Part shown: positions 37,551 to 47,096 of the stretch, one piece after another
How the letters are laid out: each line of letters starts with the position of its first letter
How positions within the stretch are numbered: the stretch's first letter is position 1
Source: Bradyrhizobium sp. Rc3b
GTDB taxonomy: Bacteria > Pseudomonadota > Alphaproteobacteria > Rhizobiales > Xanthobacteraceae
Direction: 5' to 3'
DNA length: 64,000 nt
NCBI RefSeq assembly: GCF_900114915.1
Contig: NZ_FOUS01000017.1
Coordinates: forward strand, 110,176-174,175
Program-made: the position numbers and the translations under genes
Notes under the pieces: generated by a model
What the model saw: only the letters and a program-made list of their open reading frames with translations
The model's database searches: none
What the model was told of the DNA's origin: nothing

Positions 37551-38171
37551 GGCCTCGAACGGCCTGCCATTTTGCAAGGGTCCTCGATCGCGGTGATCTC
37601 GTTCGGATCCTAATCCGAATTTTCGCAGCACCTCCGCTTTGTTCAGCATGAGATAGGAGTATCCGTACGGGATCGCATTGAGCGGTTTCGGAAACGGAAG
37701 CTTCGCTCTGACCGTTTGCACGAATTCGCAAGACGGATTCCAGTGGGACACACCCGTCGGTTCTCGACGTGATTACGAACGTATTCCTCGACAATGTCGT
37801 AGAGTGCATCCAGAAATGCGTTTTCTTGGGCCCGAAAGGTAGCGAGAAACAACGATTACTCCGAGTTATGTGTAATTAGCTGGTTTGCCTGCCTGAAAGC
37901 AGCCGATTCTACCGGGAAGCAAAGGCAAACGCGCAACTTGTGGTCCGGAGGTCGACACTCTGAGGGTAAGGGGACGAGCTATTCCGAGGCTCGCTCCGTA
38001 CCGGCTGCTCGTTGAGCTTCGTCCCTGCCCGGCGGCAACGACCCGCCACGCGGCGAGCTGTCGTAGTGGACCTTGGCGCATCATAAGGCCGATTGAGCAG
38101 AAACACGGCAAGTGACAGCCGCTTCGCGCCGATTATCGCCATGGCTGCAATGCTAAAATCGGCCCTCCTAT
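37551..38171. other. Region without a confident gene
   Basis: On the minus strand fragments near 37740-37850 (FRAQENAFLDALYDIVEEYV) and 37610-37750 read like pieces of an older gene in two frames. I cannot name it. Nothing else is supported. Confidence 0.4.
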
Positions 38172-38405
38172 TTGCCCGGGACCAACATGGTGGGACGCAT
38201 TCGCAATATAGTCATGGCAGGAACTTTCCTCGCGATTGCAGCCGGCAACGCTGCCTGGGATCTGGTGAACAGCTATTTCGCGTGCATCCTCGCGCTCGCC
38301 GCGTCATTCGCTGCCGGCCTTTGGTTGGAACGTGCCTTCATCAGACGCGCTCATCGCGAGATGACGCGGCTTCATGGCGCGGACTGGCGCGTCGGAGACC
38401 GTTAG
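38172..38405 (+). CDS. Small membrane protein
   Basis: This encodes 77 residues with two hydrophobic stretches (VMAGTFLAIAAG and YFACILALAASFAAGLWL) and a basic C-terminal tail. ATG 38172 is used; ATG 38187 is an alternative. Function unknown. It belongs to a run of very short genes typical of island interiors. Confidence 0.55.
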   Translation: MPGTNMVGRIRNIVMAGTFLAIAAGNAAWDLVNSYFACILALAASFAAGLWLERAFIRRAHREMTRLHGADWRVGDR

Positions 38406-38944
38406 TCTGACTGGCTCGCGTTCACGATAGAGCCACCATACCTCCTCAAGGCAAACGGACGACCGTCGCAGACTTGGCCGGCCTTAAGCGCCCGATCCAG
38501 GATCTTCTCACTCCTCTGTTTTACGCCCTGAGTGAAGGGCGCAGCGAACCGTGACGTCGCTTGACTAGCCAACAGTGGAAATATCGACAAGTCCTGCCCG
38601 AGCTTCACGCGCCCGCCACACCGTGAGGGGTCGCAGCTGTTCAAGCGTGCAGCGGTGGCGATCGCGCTGCCCCAATGGCGATGATATCGTTCATTCTGAC
38701 AACTCGCGCGTCCACCGTACGGAAGGTGGCGGCGGTCGTTTGGTGGCAGGCGAAGAGCCGAACACAAACAGATCCATTCAGCTTGCCGGCCGGACGATCC
38801 GCTACAATGACGAGGTCTACCCAAGCGATCGGCGTCTATCAGAGTGACCCAGACATTCTCGCCCGCGGCACCCTCCCGCACCCCACGCAGGTCAGCAGAT
38901 CGGCCGCCGAGGTCCCGAACCGCGCGTCGTTCGCGGCTCCGAGC
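38406..38944. other. Region without a confident gene
   Basis: Open frames exist on both strands but none has convincing composition, ribosome site or recognisable motif. I call no gene here. Confidence 0.4.
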
Positions 38945-39151
38945 CTAGCTCGCCGGCATGTCAACCTTCCGAAGACTAAACGCGAGCGGAAAGGTCTCGG
39001 CCGAAAGAGACTCGAGCGCGGCCTGCTCTTCGGTGAGGCGTTTTTCGATGAACTGACGTTCAACATCCGACAGGTTCGACTTCAGCAGTCGACGATAGCG
39101 GTGGATGTTGTTGCGGTGAGCACGAATGCGGGCCAAATATTCATCGAGCAT
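38945..39151 (-). CDS. Small helical hypothetical protein
   Basis: This encodes 68 residues, almost entirely a charged amphipathic helix (ARIRAHRNNIHRYRRLL, then VERQFIEKRLTEEQAALESL). It looks like a small protein that is repeated many times in bradyrhizobial genomes, judged from memory. Role unknown, possibly coiled-coil partner binding. Confidence 0.7.
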   Translation of the reverse strand: MLDEYLARIRAHRNNIHRYRRLLKSNLSDVERQFIEKRLTEEQAALESLSAETFPLAFSLRKVDMPAS

Positions 39152-39194
39152 CCTTGACGCTCCTGACGTCGTCGCAATGTCTACGAAGAGATAA

Positions 39195-39497
39195 TCAGGC
39201 GAGCATGTCGCCGGTCAACGCGCCGCCTGTCATCGCATCTCGGAAGCCGCTCGGCAGGCGAATATGGACCAGGGCAGTTCCTGATATCATCCTTAGCATT
39301 CCATTTCGACGATCCGCGGCGTTTCTGGCTCGCCATACGCCGTTTTTCTGCTCGGCTAGTCGCTCAAACAGACTTGGACGCTTGTAAGGCGCCAAGGAAT
39401 AGTCGGTCAGGACGCGTGGCGGCTGTCTCCAACAAGCCCACCCGTCAGTATTCTCTCCCGACGAGCTGAACATCATCTGCCGTTGTGCTATACGCAT
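39195..39497 (-). CDS. Doubtful hypothetical protein
   Basis: This is an open frame of 100 codons with an unremarkable, Arg-rich product (RPSLFERLAEQKNGVWRARN). No domain and no clear ribosome site. It could be a real small basic protein or chance. Confidence 0.25.
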   Translation of the reverse strand: MRIAQRQMMFSSSGENTDGWACWRQPPRVLTDYSLAPYKRPSLFERLAEQKNGVWRARNAADRRNGMLRMISGTALVHIRLPSGFRDAMTGGALTGDMLA

Positions 39498-39530
39498 CTT
39501 CGTTGAGAACAGGTTTGTTTGAGAGTTTCG

Positions 39531-39734
39531 ATGTCTCTTTCGATTGAATTGATTGTGGGCGGCTATGTGAAACTAAACGAGCGCAAGGCGCTAGAGAACC
39601 TTCTGTCGCATCGACGGGAGCTACTGCAGAAGTTGAACTGCGTTACTGGAATTGATCCGAAGGAAGCGATCGCTCAGGTCAGTCAGGAAATCACAGTGAT
39701 CGAAAAGGCACTTGCGGCGCTGGCACCGGAGTAA
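39531..39734 (+). CDS. Small helical hypothetical protein
   Basis: This encodes 67 residues beginning MSLSIELIVGGYVKLNERKA, followed by two amphipathic helices (LLSHRRELLQKL and SQEITVIEKALAAL). The start is placed at ATG 39531, since the upstream ATG adds only four residues. It resembles short proteins repeated in bradyrhizobial islands. Function unknown. Confidence 0.65.
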   Translation: MSLSIELIVGGYVKLNERKALENLLSHRRELLQKLNCVTGIDPKEAIAQVSQEITVIEKALAALAPE

Positions 39735-39954
39735 ACAGCAACGGGGCACCGGCTCGCGTGAGTTGACGGCGCTCCGACGCCGAACGCTGATTTCGCACGC
39801 GTTTGCGGATGAAAAATATGAGCACGACGCCTCACCGGCATTGCGGCCCATGGATGCGTGCGCCGAGCCTTGGATGCGCGACCTCTTGTGCGAGCTGCTC
39901 TCTTGTTTCAACGATCAGCCGCTCGCAGCGAGGAATGCGCCAACCGATTCACAT

Positions 39955-40212
39955 ATGCAAATGCGGGACGGCGGCTTGCATGGGCCTATCGTGACGGATC
40001 GCGGTAAAGAACTGGGGGGACTAAGATTGACTGATGGCACTTGTTCGCAAAACAGATACTTTGTTCGCAAGGGCGGGAAGGGTTGGATGGTTTATGATCG
40101 GGAACGTAAGGGCCCAGCGCTGATTGGGGCCGACTTGGCAGCCAATCTAACCGTCGAACAAGCCGAACGGATAAAGCGAATGCTCACCGCTTCGCGGGAG
40201 AACAAGGTCTGA
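39955..40212 (+). CDS. Small hypothetical protein
   Basis: This encodes 85 residues from ATG 39955; a TTG start at 40027 is also possible. The C-terminal part YFVRKGGKGWMVYDRERKGP and VEQAERIKRML match a pattern I associate with short DUF-like proteins common in Rhizobiales. No enzymatic motif. Earlier starts extend into sequence with no such character. Confidence 0.6.
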   Translation: MQMRDGGLHGPIVTDRGKELGGLRLTDGTCSQNRYFVRKGGKGWMVYDRERKGPALIGADLAANLTVEQAERIKRMLTASRENKV

Positions 40213-40287
40213 TCTTGAGCTGAGCTTTCGAGATGCGAGGGTGTGTGATCGTTCGAGCCTGCGCATGCGATGGGCATTAAGAGCGTA

Positions 40288-40521
40288 TCAACGCTCTTGC
40301 CGCCAGGAAGGCTCGAGCGCAACGATAAGACACTTCGCCGGTCTCCATCGCACAAACGTCCCGTTGGACGAGTAGTCGACGAACACCGCGTGCTGATTCT
40401 CAATCGGCACACCGCCCACCGCCGCAGGCCGGTGAATGTCGGCCACGAAATGAACAATGAACTTAAACGCGCGAGCCGTCCGCGTCCTCTGCGCGGGAAA
40501 AGGATGCGCGATGACAATGCT
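40288..40521 (-). pseudogene. Gene remnant without a start codon
   Basis: A 77-codon open stretch reads FKFIVHFVADIHRPAAVGG and FVDYSSNGTFVRWRPAKC, which has the look of real protein (the second part recalls an FHA-type SNGTFV turn). It begins right after a stop codon and has no start, so it is probably the end of a decayed gene. Family not identified. Confidence 0.4.
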
Positions 40522-40705
40522 TCAACGGATAACGCGCATCATGTGTGACGTCGGCCCGCCGTAGATTTGCGACCACGATACACCCCTGCGAGCTCGTCAG
40601 ATCGCTACGCAGCAGGCGATGACGGCGCGCGAACCTGGATAACAAGCCAGGATATTCAGCACTGTGACTTGGAAATTCACCTCGATGACAAGCCATGTCC
40701 TAGAT

Positions 40706-40906
40706 CTATCGCCACATCGTAGGCGCTTTCGAAAGAGCTTCCTGACCGATCTGTTTAAGCAGATCGGGGCGCGTCTCACCTCTGGTGGCGGCTTCCAGGA
40801 TTTTGGAGGCAACGTAGGCGCGGACGCCGGCGTCATACGGTGAGACGTTCTCGCAAACCTCATCCAGGATCGTGCGCAGGAGCGCGGTCGTGGCACCGTC
40901 CAGCAT
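40706..40906 (-). CDS. Small conserved hypothetical protein
   Basis: This encodes 66 residues (LLRTILDEVCENVSPYDAG, VRAYVASKILEAATRGET) ending in EALSKAPTMWR. The pattern recalls short proteins found repeatedly in Bradyrhizobium. The start is ATG 40906 with GGGAGA upstream. Mostly helical, no known activity. Confidence 0.72.
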   Translation of the reverse strand: MLDGATTALLRTILDEVCENVSPYDAGVRAYVASKILEAATRGETRPDLLKQIGQEALSKAPTMWR

Positions 40907-41808
40907 TGGGAGATCTCCCTCATCCCATCGAGGAAGATAATGGGCATGTGCTGGACCGCAACGCAAGTAGACCAGATCGTATGAGGCTTCGCGACTGCGG
41001 GTCACCCGATTTTGACGGCGGTGCAATGTCCGGCGTCTCTGCGATGACTGATCACTGCAGCAGCTCGCTTGATCGACCTGCTTTTGTTTCTCGTCCGCCC
41101 TCTCGCTTTAACAGACAAGATCGGCAGAGCTCAGAGCCAGGGTGACGCCCTGTGATCATGCTCTGGGATCATGTACGGCATTCTCAGCCATCTATGAGCG
41201 CCGGACTGGCTGGCCGGCTGCGGCGCACGGCCAATGTTCGGACGCTAGTTCGTTGCCGACCTCATCAGGTTCTATTGCGGCCAGAGGACTGCCGCTTTAT
41301 CGAGCGTGCGGCGTCCAACCAAGCCCAAGCGTTTCGCATCCTGCACCTGGTGTAGCTGAGGGACCCCAGCACGGACACGCGAAGTCGTGTCAAAATTCAT
41401 CGGAGGGCGCTGCCGTAATGCAGGATTTGAGCGCGGAAGCGCGGCTGGTCGCATTAATCGATATTGCCATTTTGTTACAGTCTCCGCCAGAGCAACTCAC
41501 ATGCAGCCCCGGGGGCGGCGTATTCCGCAGCCCCGTTGAGAGCCATTACTGCAACTAAGCTGAGGCATGAGCGAGATGGGCATGGCCGAAGGTGCAGTTG
41601 CATCTTCAAGCTGGTCGCGAGCCCTTTGCAGGGAGTGAGCTAGCAAACCAGCCCACGGTTGGCTGCATGTGAAACGCTCCGATCTGACGCCGAGGCGCTC
41701 AGAGAAGAGAAGCGACTGGTCTATTCAGATTTTCTGCTGTGTTTGTCGAACCGGAAAGGAAGCTACGTGAATCATCTCGGCAGCAGTCAGCGTCGCACAA
41801 CATCTGTG
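40907..41808. other. Region without a confident gene
   Basis: About 900 bases with no supported gene. A short frame at 41418-41558 (MQDLSAEARLVALIDIAILL) could encode a 46-residue protein but has no other support. Confidence 0.4.
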
Positions 41809-41970
41809 ATGACGGCCGAACAGCACGAGCTTGAACGCTGTAAGCAGGAGATTGAGCGCCTCAAACAGCTCGTTGTACGACTTTCTGAAATTGCTTTGCG
41901 CCAAGTCGCAGAAAGCGCCCGAAGCGGTCGGAATGTCCGGGAGCGCCTGAGCGAGCAGCCGAAGATATAA
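41809..41970 (+). CDS. Short coiled-coil protein
   Basis: This encodes 53 residues: a heptad-rich helix (EQHELERCKQEIERLKQLVV, RLSEIALRQVAE) and a basic tail. The start is ATG 41809; upstream extension has no similar character. It belongs to the same class of small island proteins as its neighbours. Function unknown. Confidence 0.6.
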   Translation: MTAEQHELERCKQEIERLKQLVVRLSEIALRQVAESARSGRNVRERLSEQPKI

Positions 41971-42213
41971 TACGGAAAGCGAACTCGCACTGGCTGCTCT
42001 CTCGGTGGCGTGGAGCGGCCCCGTACCGCTCCACGTGTCAGCGGCAGACCCAATCAACTGGCATCATGAGATCGAGCGCGGGGCCGGTTGTTCAGGACGC
42101 AAAGAAGCAGTTCCGGATGCCATTTGAGAGTTCTTCCAGGATAGAGGATTTCAGGGCCAACTGATCGGGTTTGACTGATTCTGAGCTCAGTCGCTTGCGG
42201 ATCTAGCTACGAG

Positions 42214-43053
42214 CTAGCTCAGGACTACATTGTCAATCAACCGAGTCGGGCCGACGTACGCTGCGACACAGAGCACCGCCGGATAGCGCAGAGGGCTCTC
42301 GGCAATCCTGAGGGTCCCAGCGTCGACAAGCTCAAGGTACTGGAGTCGATCGACTCTCTCCAAATGCTTTCTTGCAAGCGCAATCAGCGTTGACGCCTCG
42401 CGCTCCCCTGAGCCGAACTCTTGAGCTGCGGCGAACAAGCCACGGCTGATCGCAAGGCTCCGACCACGTTCTTCCGGGCTCAGATAACGGTTGCGACTGC
42501 TCATTGCGAGCCCATCTGCCTCCCGCACGGTTGGTACAGTGACAATCTCGATCGGAAGATTCAGATCAGCCGTCATGCGGCGTATCACGGCGCATTGTTG
42601 AAAATCCTTCTGTCCAAAGTACGCCACGTCCGGCTGCACCATGTTGAATAGCTTGCAGACGACAGTCGCTACACCACGAAAATGTCCCGGCCTGAAGTCT
42701 CCGCAGAGCGGTCTTGCGAGTTCGCCCGGTTCGACAAAGGTCTCAAATTGAGCGGGATAGATCTCTTCCGCACTTGGCGCGAAGATGATGGAGACCCCGG
42801 CACTTCGGCACAAGGCTTCATCGCGCGCGCAGTCGCGAGGGTACCTGCTGAGATCCTCATTTGGGCCGAACTGAGTGGGGTTGACGAATACGCTAACGAC
42901 AGTCACGTCGCAGTGCCCCCGGCTAGCCGAGATCAGGGCCAGGTGGCCGTCGTGCAGATGTCCCATCGTCGGAACGAACCCGATGCGCTTTTCGGCGTTG
43001 CGGCCTTCTGCAAGGGCCCGGCGCAGCTCAGCGACCTTTGTAATGACTTGCAT
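42214..43053 (-). CDS. panC: Pantothenate synthetase PanC
   Basis: This 279-residue enzyme condenses pantoate with beta-alanine using ATP in the cytosol. Motifs: FVPTMGHLHDGHLALI (HIGH-like), VFVNPTQFGPNEDLSRYPR, FRPGHFRGVATVVCKLFN, YFGQKDFQQ and SSRNRYLSPEER (KMSKS-like). Length matches the family. It lies 13 bases downstream of panB on the same strand. Beta-alanine would come from PanD, encoded inside the biotin operon at 48317-48670. Confidence 0.96.
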   Translation of the reverse strand: MQVITKVAELRRALAEGRNAEKRIGFVPTMGHLHDGHLALISASRGHCDVTVVSVFVNPTQFGPNEDLSRYPRDCARDEALCRSAGVSIIFAPSAEEIYPAQFETFVEPGELARPLCGDFRPGHFRGVATVVCKLFNMVQPDVAYFGQKDFQQCAVIRRMTADLNLPIEIVTVPTVREADGLAMSSRNRYLSPEERGRSLAISRGLFAAAQEFGSGEREASTLIALARKHLERVDRLQYLELVDAGTLRIAESPLRYPAVLCVAAYVGPTRLIDNVVLS

Positions 43054-43066
43054 TTCTTACCTTGCT

Positions 43067-43939
43067 TCACGCTGAATTGGAGGGCACCCAGTTGGCAATG
43101 GCATGCCGAAGCTCATAAGGAAGCCGATAGCACTCCTCTGAGCTCGGGAAGGCACCTTTGCGGATATCGGCAGCCCAGCGCGACAGCGCCTCCTGAAACA
43201 GCTGGAATCCATCTGTATAGGCACGAACAAATTTGGGGTGATGGCCCTCGGTCAACCCCAAGACATCGTGGAACACGAGCACTTGGCCCGAGCAATCGGG
43301 TCCTGCTCCGATCCCGATTGTTGGTATCGTGAGAAATTCGGTCGCTCGCGCCGCGAGCTCGGCAGGAATTCCCTCCAGGACCAGGGCGAAACAGCCGGCT
43401 TCCTGCAGACGGTGGGCGTCATCGAGCAGCCGCAAGGCTGTATCCGTTGTCCTTCCCTGTACCTTGAATCCACCCATGACGTTGACGCTCTGGGGAGTCA
43501 GCCCCAGATGTCCCATCACAGGAATTTCGCAATCGACCAAAGCGCGTACCATCTCGACGCGTTTGGCACCGCCCTCGAGTTTCACAGCATCGGCGCCACG
43601 CTGCAGAAAACCGCCAGCATTGCGAATCGTATCCTCAGAACCGAGATGAAAGCTAAGAAAGGGCATGTCCGCCACAAGCAGGGCATGAGGCCTGGTGCGC
43701 GCAACGGCCTCCAGGTGATGATTCATCATGGCCACGCTGACGGGCAGCGTGTTGTCGAATCCCAGGCAGACGTTTCCAACGCTATCGCCAACCAGAATGA
43801 TATCGACAATGGGATCCGCGATGCGCGCCGCAACCGCATCGTAGGCGGTGGTCATCACGACACGACGTCCTTCATCCTTCCACTGCTGTAGTGCCGGAAT
43901 CGTGACACGCTCTAGAGGCTGCGCTGAACTGTGGCTCAT
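43067..43939 (-). CDS. panB: Ketopantoate hydroxymethyltransferase PanB
   Basis: This 290-residue enzyme transfers a hydroxymethyl group from methylene-THF to ketoisovalerate. Motifs: TTAYDAVAARIAD, LVGDSVGNVCLGFDNTLPV, MPFLSFHLG, AVKLEGGAKR, MGHLGLTPQSVNVMGGFKVQ, VLEGIPAELA, and IGIGAGPDCSGQVLVFHD. The start is ATG 43939, preceded by GGGAGCGG; ATG 43960 adds seven residues without family character. It forms an operon with panC. ilvC/panE-type reduction genes are not in the window. Confidence 0.96.
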   Translation of the reverse strand: MSHSSAQPLERVTIPALQQWKDEGRRVVMTTAYDAVAARIADPIVDIILVGDSVGNVCLGFDNTLPVSVAMMNHHLEAVARTRPHALLVADMPFLSFHLGSEDTIRNAGGFLQRGADAVKLEGGAKRVEMVRALVDCEIPVMGHLGLTPQSVNVMGGFKVQGRTTDTALRLLDDAHRLQEAGCFALVLEGIPAELAARATEFLTIPTIGIGAGPDCSGQVLVFHDVLGLTEGHHPKFVRAYTDGFQLFQEALSRWAADIRKGAFPSSEECYRLPYELRHAIANWVPSNSA

Positions 43940-43962
43940 ATCGTATCCGCTCCCACACACCG

Positions 43963-44220
43963 TCAGCAGCTTCCTAGAGAAGGCAGGAGAAACCTGTCAA
44001 TGGCATGGATGATGGAGACCTCAGCTCTCTGGAGAACGATGCAAAAAAGTCCATTGGTCGCGCAACCATGAGCCAAAACCTTCCTCATCGCGACTTCACC
44101 ACCCGAGATCGTCTCCCGTACGGTTTCAGCGACTATGCCGGCCGCCGCCTCGATCGGGGAGAGGCGCTCGCGACGGGCCACCATCTGCACGCGTTGCTTG
44201 GCTGATTGCAGTGTCTGCAA
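43963..44220 (-). CDS. Doubtful small protein upstream of panB
   Basis: This encodes 85 residues. The first half (RLSPIEAAAGIVAETVRETI) looks protein-like and helical; the second half does not. A frameshifted remnant is possible. No function assigned. Confidence 0.3.
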   Translation of the reverse strand: MQTLQSAKQRVQMVARRERLSPIEAAAGIVAETVRETISGGEVAMRKVLAHGCATNGLFCIVLQRAEVSIIHAIDRFLLPSLGSC

Positions 44221-44288
44221 ATGACGGCTCGACCGGACCCGAGCTGCAGATGCATCGTCTTATGGGGCACATCTCCCTGTCCGCCAAC

Positions 44289-44510
44289 CTAGGGATGCTC
44301 GTGAGGCTCCTGCTTCGGCACCGGCGCACCGAGCAAAGCAAACGGATGCCAGGCCAGGAATGTCCAAAGGTCACAGGCCGCTGTAAGCGCAGCGAGAATG
44401 GCGGTCGAGTAGATGTCGTCGCGAAGGCGCTCGGACTGAGCCAGCCTGGCGGCCCTGTAGGTCCTGAAGTCGATTATTTTTGCCGATGTTTCTGTCACTT
44501 GATTTTCCAC
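44289..44510 (-). CDS. Small hypothetical protein with one hydrophobic segment
   Basis: This encodes 73 residues: a charged N-terminus (KIIDFRTYRAARLAQSERL), then a hydrophobic stretch (AILAALTAACDLWTFLAW) and a Pro/His tail. It may be a single-pass membrane protein. No family recognised. Confidence 0.55.
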   Translation of the reverse strand: MENQVTETSAKIIDFRTYRAARLAQSERLRDDIYSTAILAALTAACDLWTFLAWHPFALLGAPVPKQEPHEHP

Positions 44511-44580
44511 GCGCTCTAGAGGGCGAACCGGACTCGCAACAAGTCTGACCAGAGCGGTACCGGCACAGCTCGGTCTATTC

Positions 44581-44766
44581 CTAAGCCGCCCGCAACCATC
44601 GAAGCCATTTCTGATCGGCCTCCCGCCGCGCCTTGAAGCGGTTGACGCATTTCTTGGAGCAAAGGGCCGTTCGCCAGCAGTAATGGCGGATCAGCCCAAA
44701 CTTGCCGCCACATATCGCACAGCATGTGGCTGAATGGTCGAGTGAATGACGGAAGCCAATGTGCAT
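44581..44766 (-). CDS. Small zinc-ribbon-like protein
   Basis: This encodes 61 residues with two Cys pairs, CAICGGKFG and ALCSKKC, separated by about 15 residues (HYCWRT between). They probably bind zinc in a treble-clef or zinc-ribbon fold. The C-terminus is basic and Trp-rich (FKARREADQKWLRWL). It looks like a short protein repeated in Bradyrhizobium. Role unknown, perhaps nucleic-acid binding. Confidence 0.68.
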   Translation of the reverse strand: MHIGFRHSLDHSATCCAICGGKFGLIRHYCWRTALCSKKCVNRFKARREADQKWLRWLRAA

Positions 44767-45195
44767 TCTCGCCTCCTGTTAGGCATTTACGTGGGAAGCC
44801 CCCTGACCTCTCACCGCAGCACCACGCACGGCTCCAACGCTGCGGCCGCCCGGCGGTCCAATTTAAACAACCATCAAGAGCCTTGGCTCTGATATGCGGC
44901 TGCCTTGCGAAGCAGGACTTTGCGCAGAATACCTCGACGAGACTTTTTTCAAGATAGTGGATTTCCCTATCGGGATTAACGCAATTCTCTCGGCATTTTA
45001 GCTAAAGGCTGCGTCTTTTCTATCTACTCCGCAGCATTACTGCGGCGGTTGGATCAAGAGCGCTTAAAGCAAGTGCTTAAAGCAGGTCAGCGCGCTAGCC
45101 GCGGGGTGCTGCATCCTCCTTGAACTATCAAATGGCAGCGATACGGACAGTTTCGCAGATCCTGCACTGCACACGATTGCCAAGTCTGATGCATC
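44767..45195. other. Gap between small genes and bioA
   Basis: These 429 bases contain no gene I can support. A short direct repeat of GCTTAAAGCA occurs near 45060-45085. The transcript of the bio operon probably ends here, but no clear terminator was seen. Confidence 0.45.
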
Positions 45196-46461
45196 TCACA
45201 TCAGCAAGTCGGCAGCCTCACGGATGGCAGCATAGATTTCATCAAGATCGGCCGTCGTAACGCAGTAAGGCGGCATCACGTAGATCGTGTTACCGAGCGG
45301 GCGTAACAGCAGATTCCGTGCTTGGAAGTAACCCAAAAGCTTCGGACCGATGTTCGCCAGATAGCCGACATCGCTCGTATTGAGTTCGAGCGCTGTGACT
45401 GTTCCTGTCCGCCTAACGTTTGCAAACCGTGAATCGGCGCGGAATGGGGCGAGTGCCTTTTCTTGCATCCCGGCCAAGGACGCCACGCGGCGGCGATATT
45501 CCTGATCCTGCCATAAGTCCAGATTAGCCTTGGCTGCGGCGCAGGCCACTGGATTTGCCGTATATGAGCTCGAATGAAAAAACGTGCGCGTACGATCTTG
45601 GGAATAATGCGCATCGAAAATATCGGCACGACAGAGTGTGACGGCGAGCGGCAGCGCCCCCGCCGTGAGGCCTTTCGAATAGCAGGCAATATCGGGCGTG
45701 ACATCGGCCTGCTCACACGCAAACAAGCTACCTGTCCGGCCCCAGCCCGTCATGACCTCGTCCGCAATGAACAGGACGTCGAAGGCTTCGCAGATCCGCT
45801 TCATCTCTCTTAGCACCGACGGAGAATACATCAGCATTCCACCGGCACCCAATATCAGAGGTTCCACGATAAAGGCTGCGGGACGTTCGTTTCGACACGC
45901 GTTTTCCAGCGCATCCAGCGTTATTTGCTCGCGATCTCTTGCCGGGAACGGAATCGAGGTGACCTCGAACATCAGCGCGCCGTAGGCTGAGTTGAAGACG
46001 CCTCGGCTACCTACCGACATCGCCCCGATCGTGTCGCCATGGTACGAGTGCTCCATCACCACAATTTGGGTTCGCTGTCTTCCGGTATTGTGCCAGTAGC
46101 CGAGCGCCATTTTTAGGGCGACTTCGACGCTGGTTGAGCCGCTATCGGAGAAGAACACATGCTCAAGCGCTGGGCAGGTGACCTTCAATAGTTCCGTCGC
46201 AACTTGCTCAGCCGGGTCGTGAGTGTATCCGGCGAAGATAACCTGGTTGAGCTTGTCTGCCTGTTCTCGGATGGCGTTCACGATCCATGGATGGCAATGG
46301 CCGTGGGTGACGACCCACCAGGAGGAGATTGCATCGATAAGGCGTCGGCCATCTACGGTGTAGAGATAAGCCCCCTCTGCCCGCAGCACCTTCGTCATGT
46401 CCGGCTGCAGAGCATGCTGCGTGAACGGGTGCCAGATCCGCGACCTCTTGGTTATCTTCAT
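45196..46461 (-). CDS. bioA: Adenosylmethionine-8-amino-7-oxononanoate aminotransferase BioA
   Basis: This 421-residue PLP enzyme converts KAPA to DAPA using SAM as amino donor. Motifs: IWHPFTQHALQPD, DAISSWWVVTHGHCHPWI, SGSTSVEVALKMA, FIADEVMTGWGRTG and the PLP lysine in YSKGLTAGALPLAVTL. It is the last gene of the bio operon and overlaps bioD by 4 bases. Confidence 0.96.
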   Translation of the reverse strand: MKITKRSRIWHPFTQHALQPDMTKVLRAEGAYLYTVDGRRLIDAISSWWVVTHGHCHPWIVNAIREQADKLNQVIFAGYTHDPAEQVATELLKVTCPALEHVFFSDSGSTSVEVALKMALGYWHNTGRQRTQIVVMEHSYHGDTIGAMSVGSRGVFNSAYGALMFEVTSIPFPARDREQITLDALENACRNERPAAFIVEPLILGAGGMLMYSPSVLREMKRICEAFDVLFIADEVMTGWGRTGSLFACEQADVTPDIACYSKGLTAGALPLAVTLCRADIFDAHYSQDRTRTFFHSSSYTANPVACAAAKANLDLWQDQEYRRRVASLAGMQEKALAPFRADSRFANVRRTGTVTALELNTSDVGYLANIGPKLLGYFQARNLLLRPLGNTIYVMPPYCVTTADLDEIYAAIREAADLLM

Positions 46462-47096
46462 AGATTCAGTAAATCACTGCCAACGAAGGATCCTTTGAAA
46501 GCGGCCTGCAGACTTTCGTTCGTGAGGGGAACAAGCCACGGGAGCCGTCCCAACCAACGCACTCTCCCGATCTCGCAAACCGCGCTTTCAGTTTCGGCGT
46601 TTCTTTCCCCAATGAAAGCAATTCCAAGGATTCGGATCTGACGCTTCCGCAGAGACTCTATTGAGAGCAAGGAGTGATTGATTGTGCCCAGTCCCGTCCT
46701 TGCGCAAAGCACGACAGGAAGCTGCCAGCGCTCGAAGATGTCGATGTAAAGAGTGCGCGCTGTCAGCGGCACCATGAGTCCGCCGGCACCCTCGATCACG
46801 AGTTGCCGCTCGCCGCTGTCCGGGAGTCCAAGCGTCTCTGTGTCTATGCGAACGCCGTCGATCTCCGCGGAGTAATGGGGCGACGCAGGCGTCCGAAGTC
46901 GATAGAGCTCCGGGACAATCCGATCGGACGAGAGGCCGCCGAGGCGGCGGACGCACTCGGAGTCGGTCTCTTGTTCGAGACCAGCCTGGACCGGCTTCCA
47001 GTAATTCGCGCCGAGAAGGCCGGCGAGCCCTGCGGAAAATATCGTTTTGCCGACCCCGGTGTCCGTACCAGTCACGACGATCCGCTTATTTATCAA
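46458..47096 (-). CDS. bioD: Dethiobiotin synthetase BioD
   Basis: This 212-residue P-loop enzyme closes the ureido ring of dethiobiotin with CO2 and ATP. Motifs: VVTGTDTGVGKTIFSAGL (Walker A), YWKPVQAGLEQETDS, TPASPHYSAEIDG and VIEGAGGLMVPLT. It overlaps bioF and bioA by 4 bases each, so the three are translationally coupled. Confidence 0.95.
   Translation of the reverse strand: MINKRIVVTGTDTGVGKTIFSAGLAGLLGANYWKPVQAGLEQETDSECVRRLGGLSSDRIVPELYRLRTPASPHYSAEIDGVRIDTETLGLPDSGERQLVIEGAGGLMVPLTARTLYIDIFERWQLPVVLCARTGLGTINHSLLSIESLRKRQIRILGIAFIGERNAETESAVCEIGRVRWLGRLPWLVPLTNESLQAAFKGSFVGSDLLNL

Noticed and set aside
38675..39157. 160-codon plus-strand frame in the small-gene zone
   Set aside because: Overlaps the better supported minus-strand gene at 38945-39151 and has no convincing ribosome site or motif.
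40092..40517. 141-codon minus-strand frame
   Set aside because: Overlaps both the plus-strand gene ending at 40212 and the more protein-like fragment at 40288-40521; composition is random-like.
44990..45020. Weak resemblance to a tts box (TCTCGGCATTTTAGCTAAA)
   Set aside because: Too few matches to the consensus and no type III secretion gene downstream.
45060..45085. Short direct repeat GCTTAAAGCA
   Set aside because: Only two copies, AT-rich and without position relative to a promoter; likely chance.
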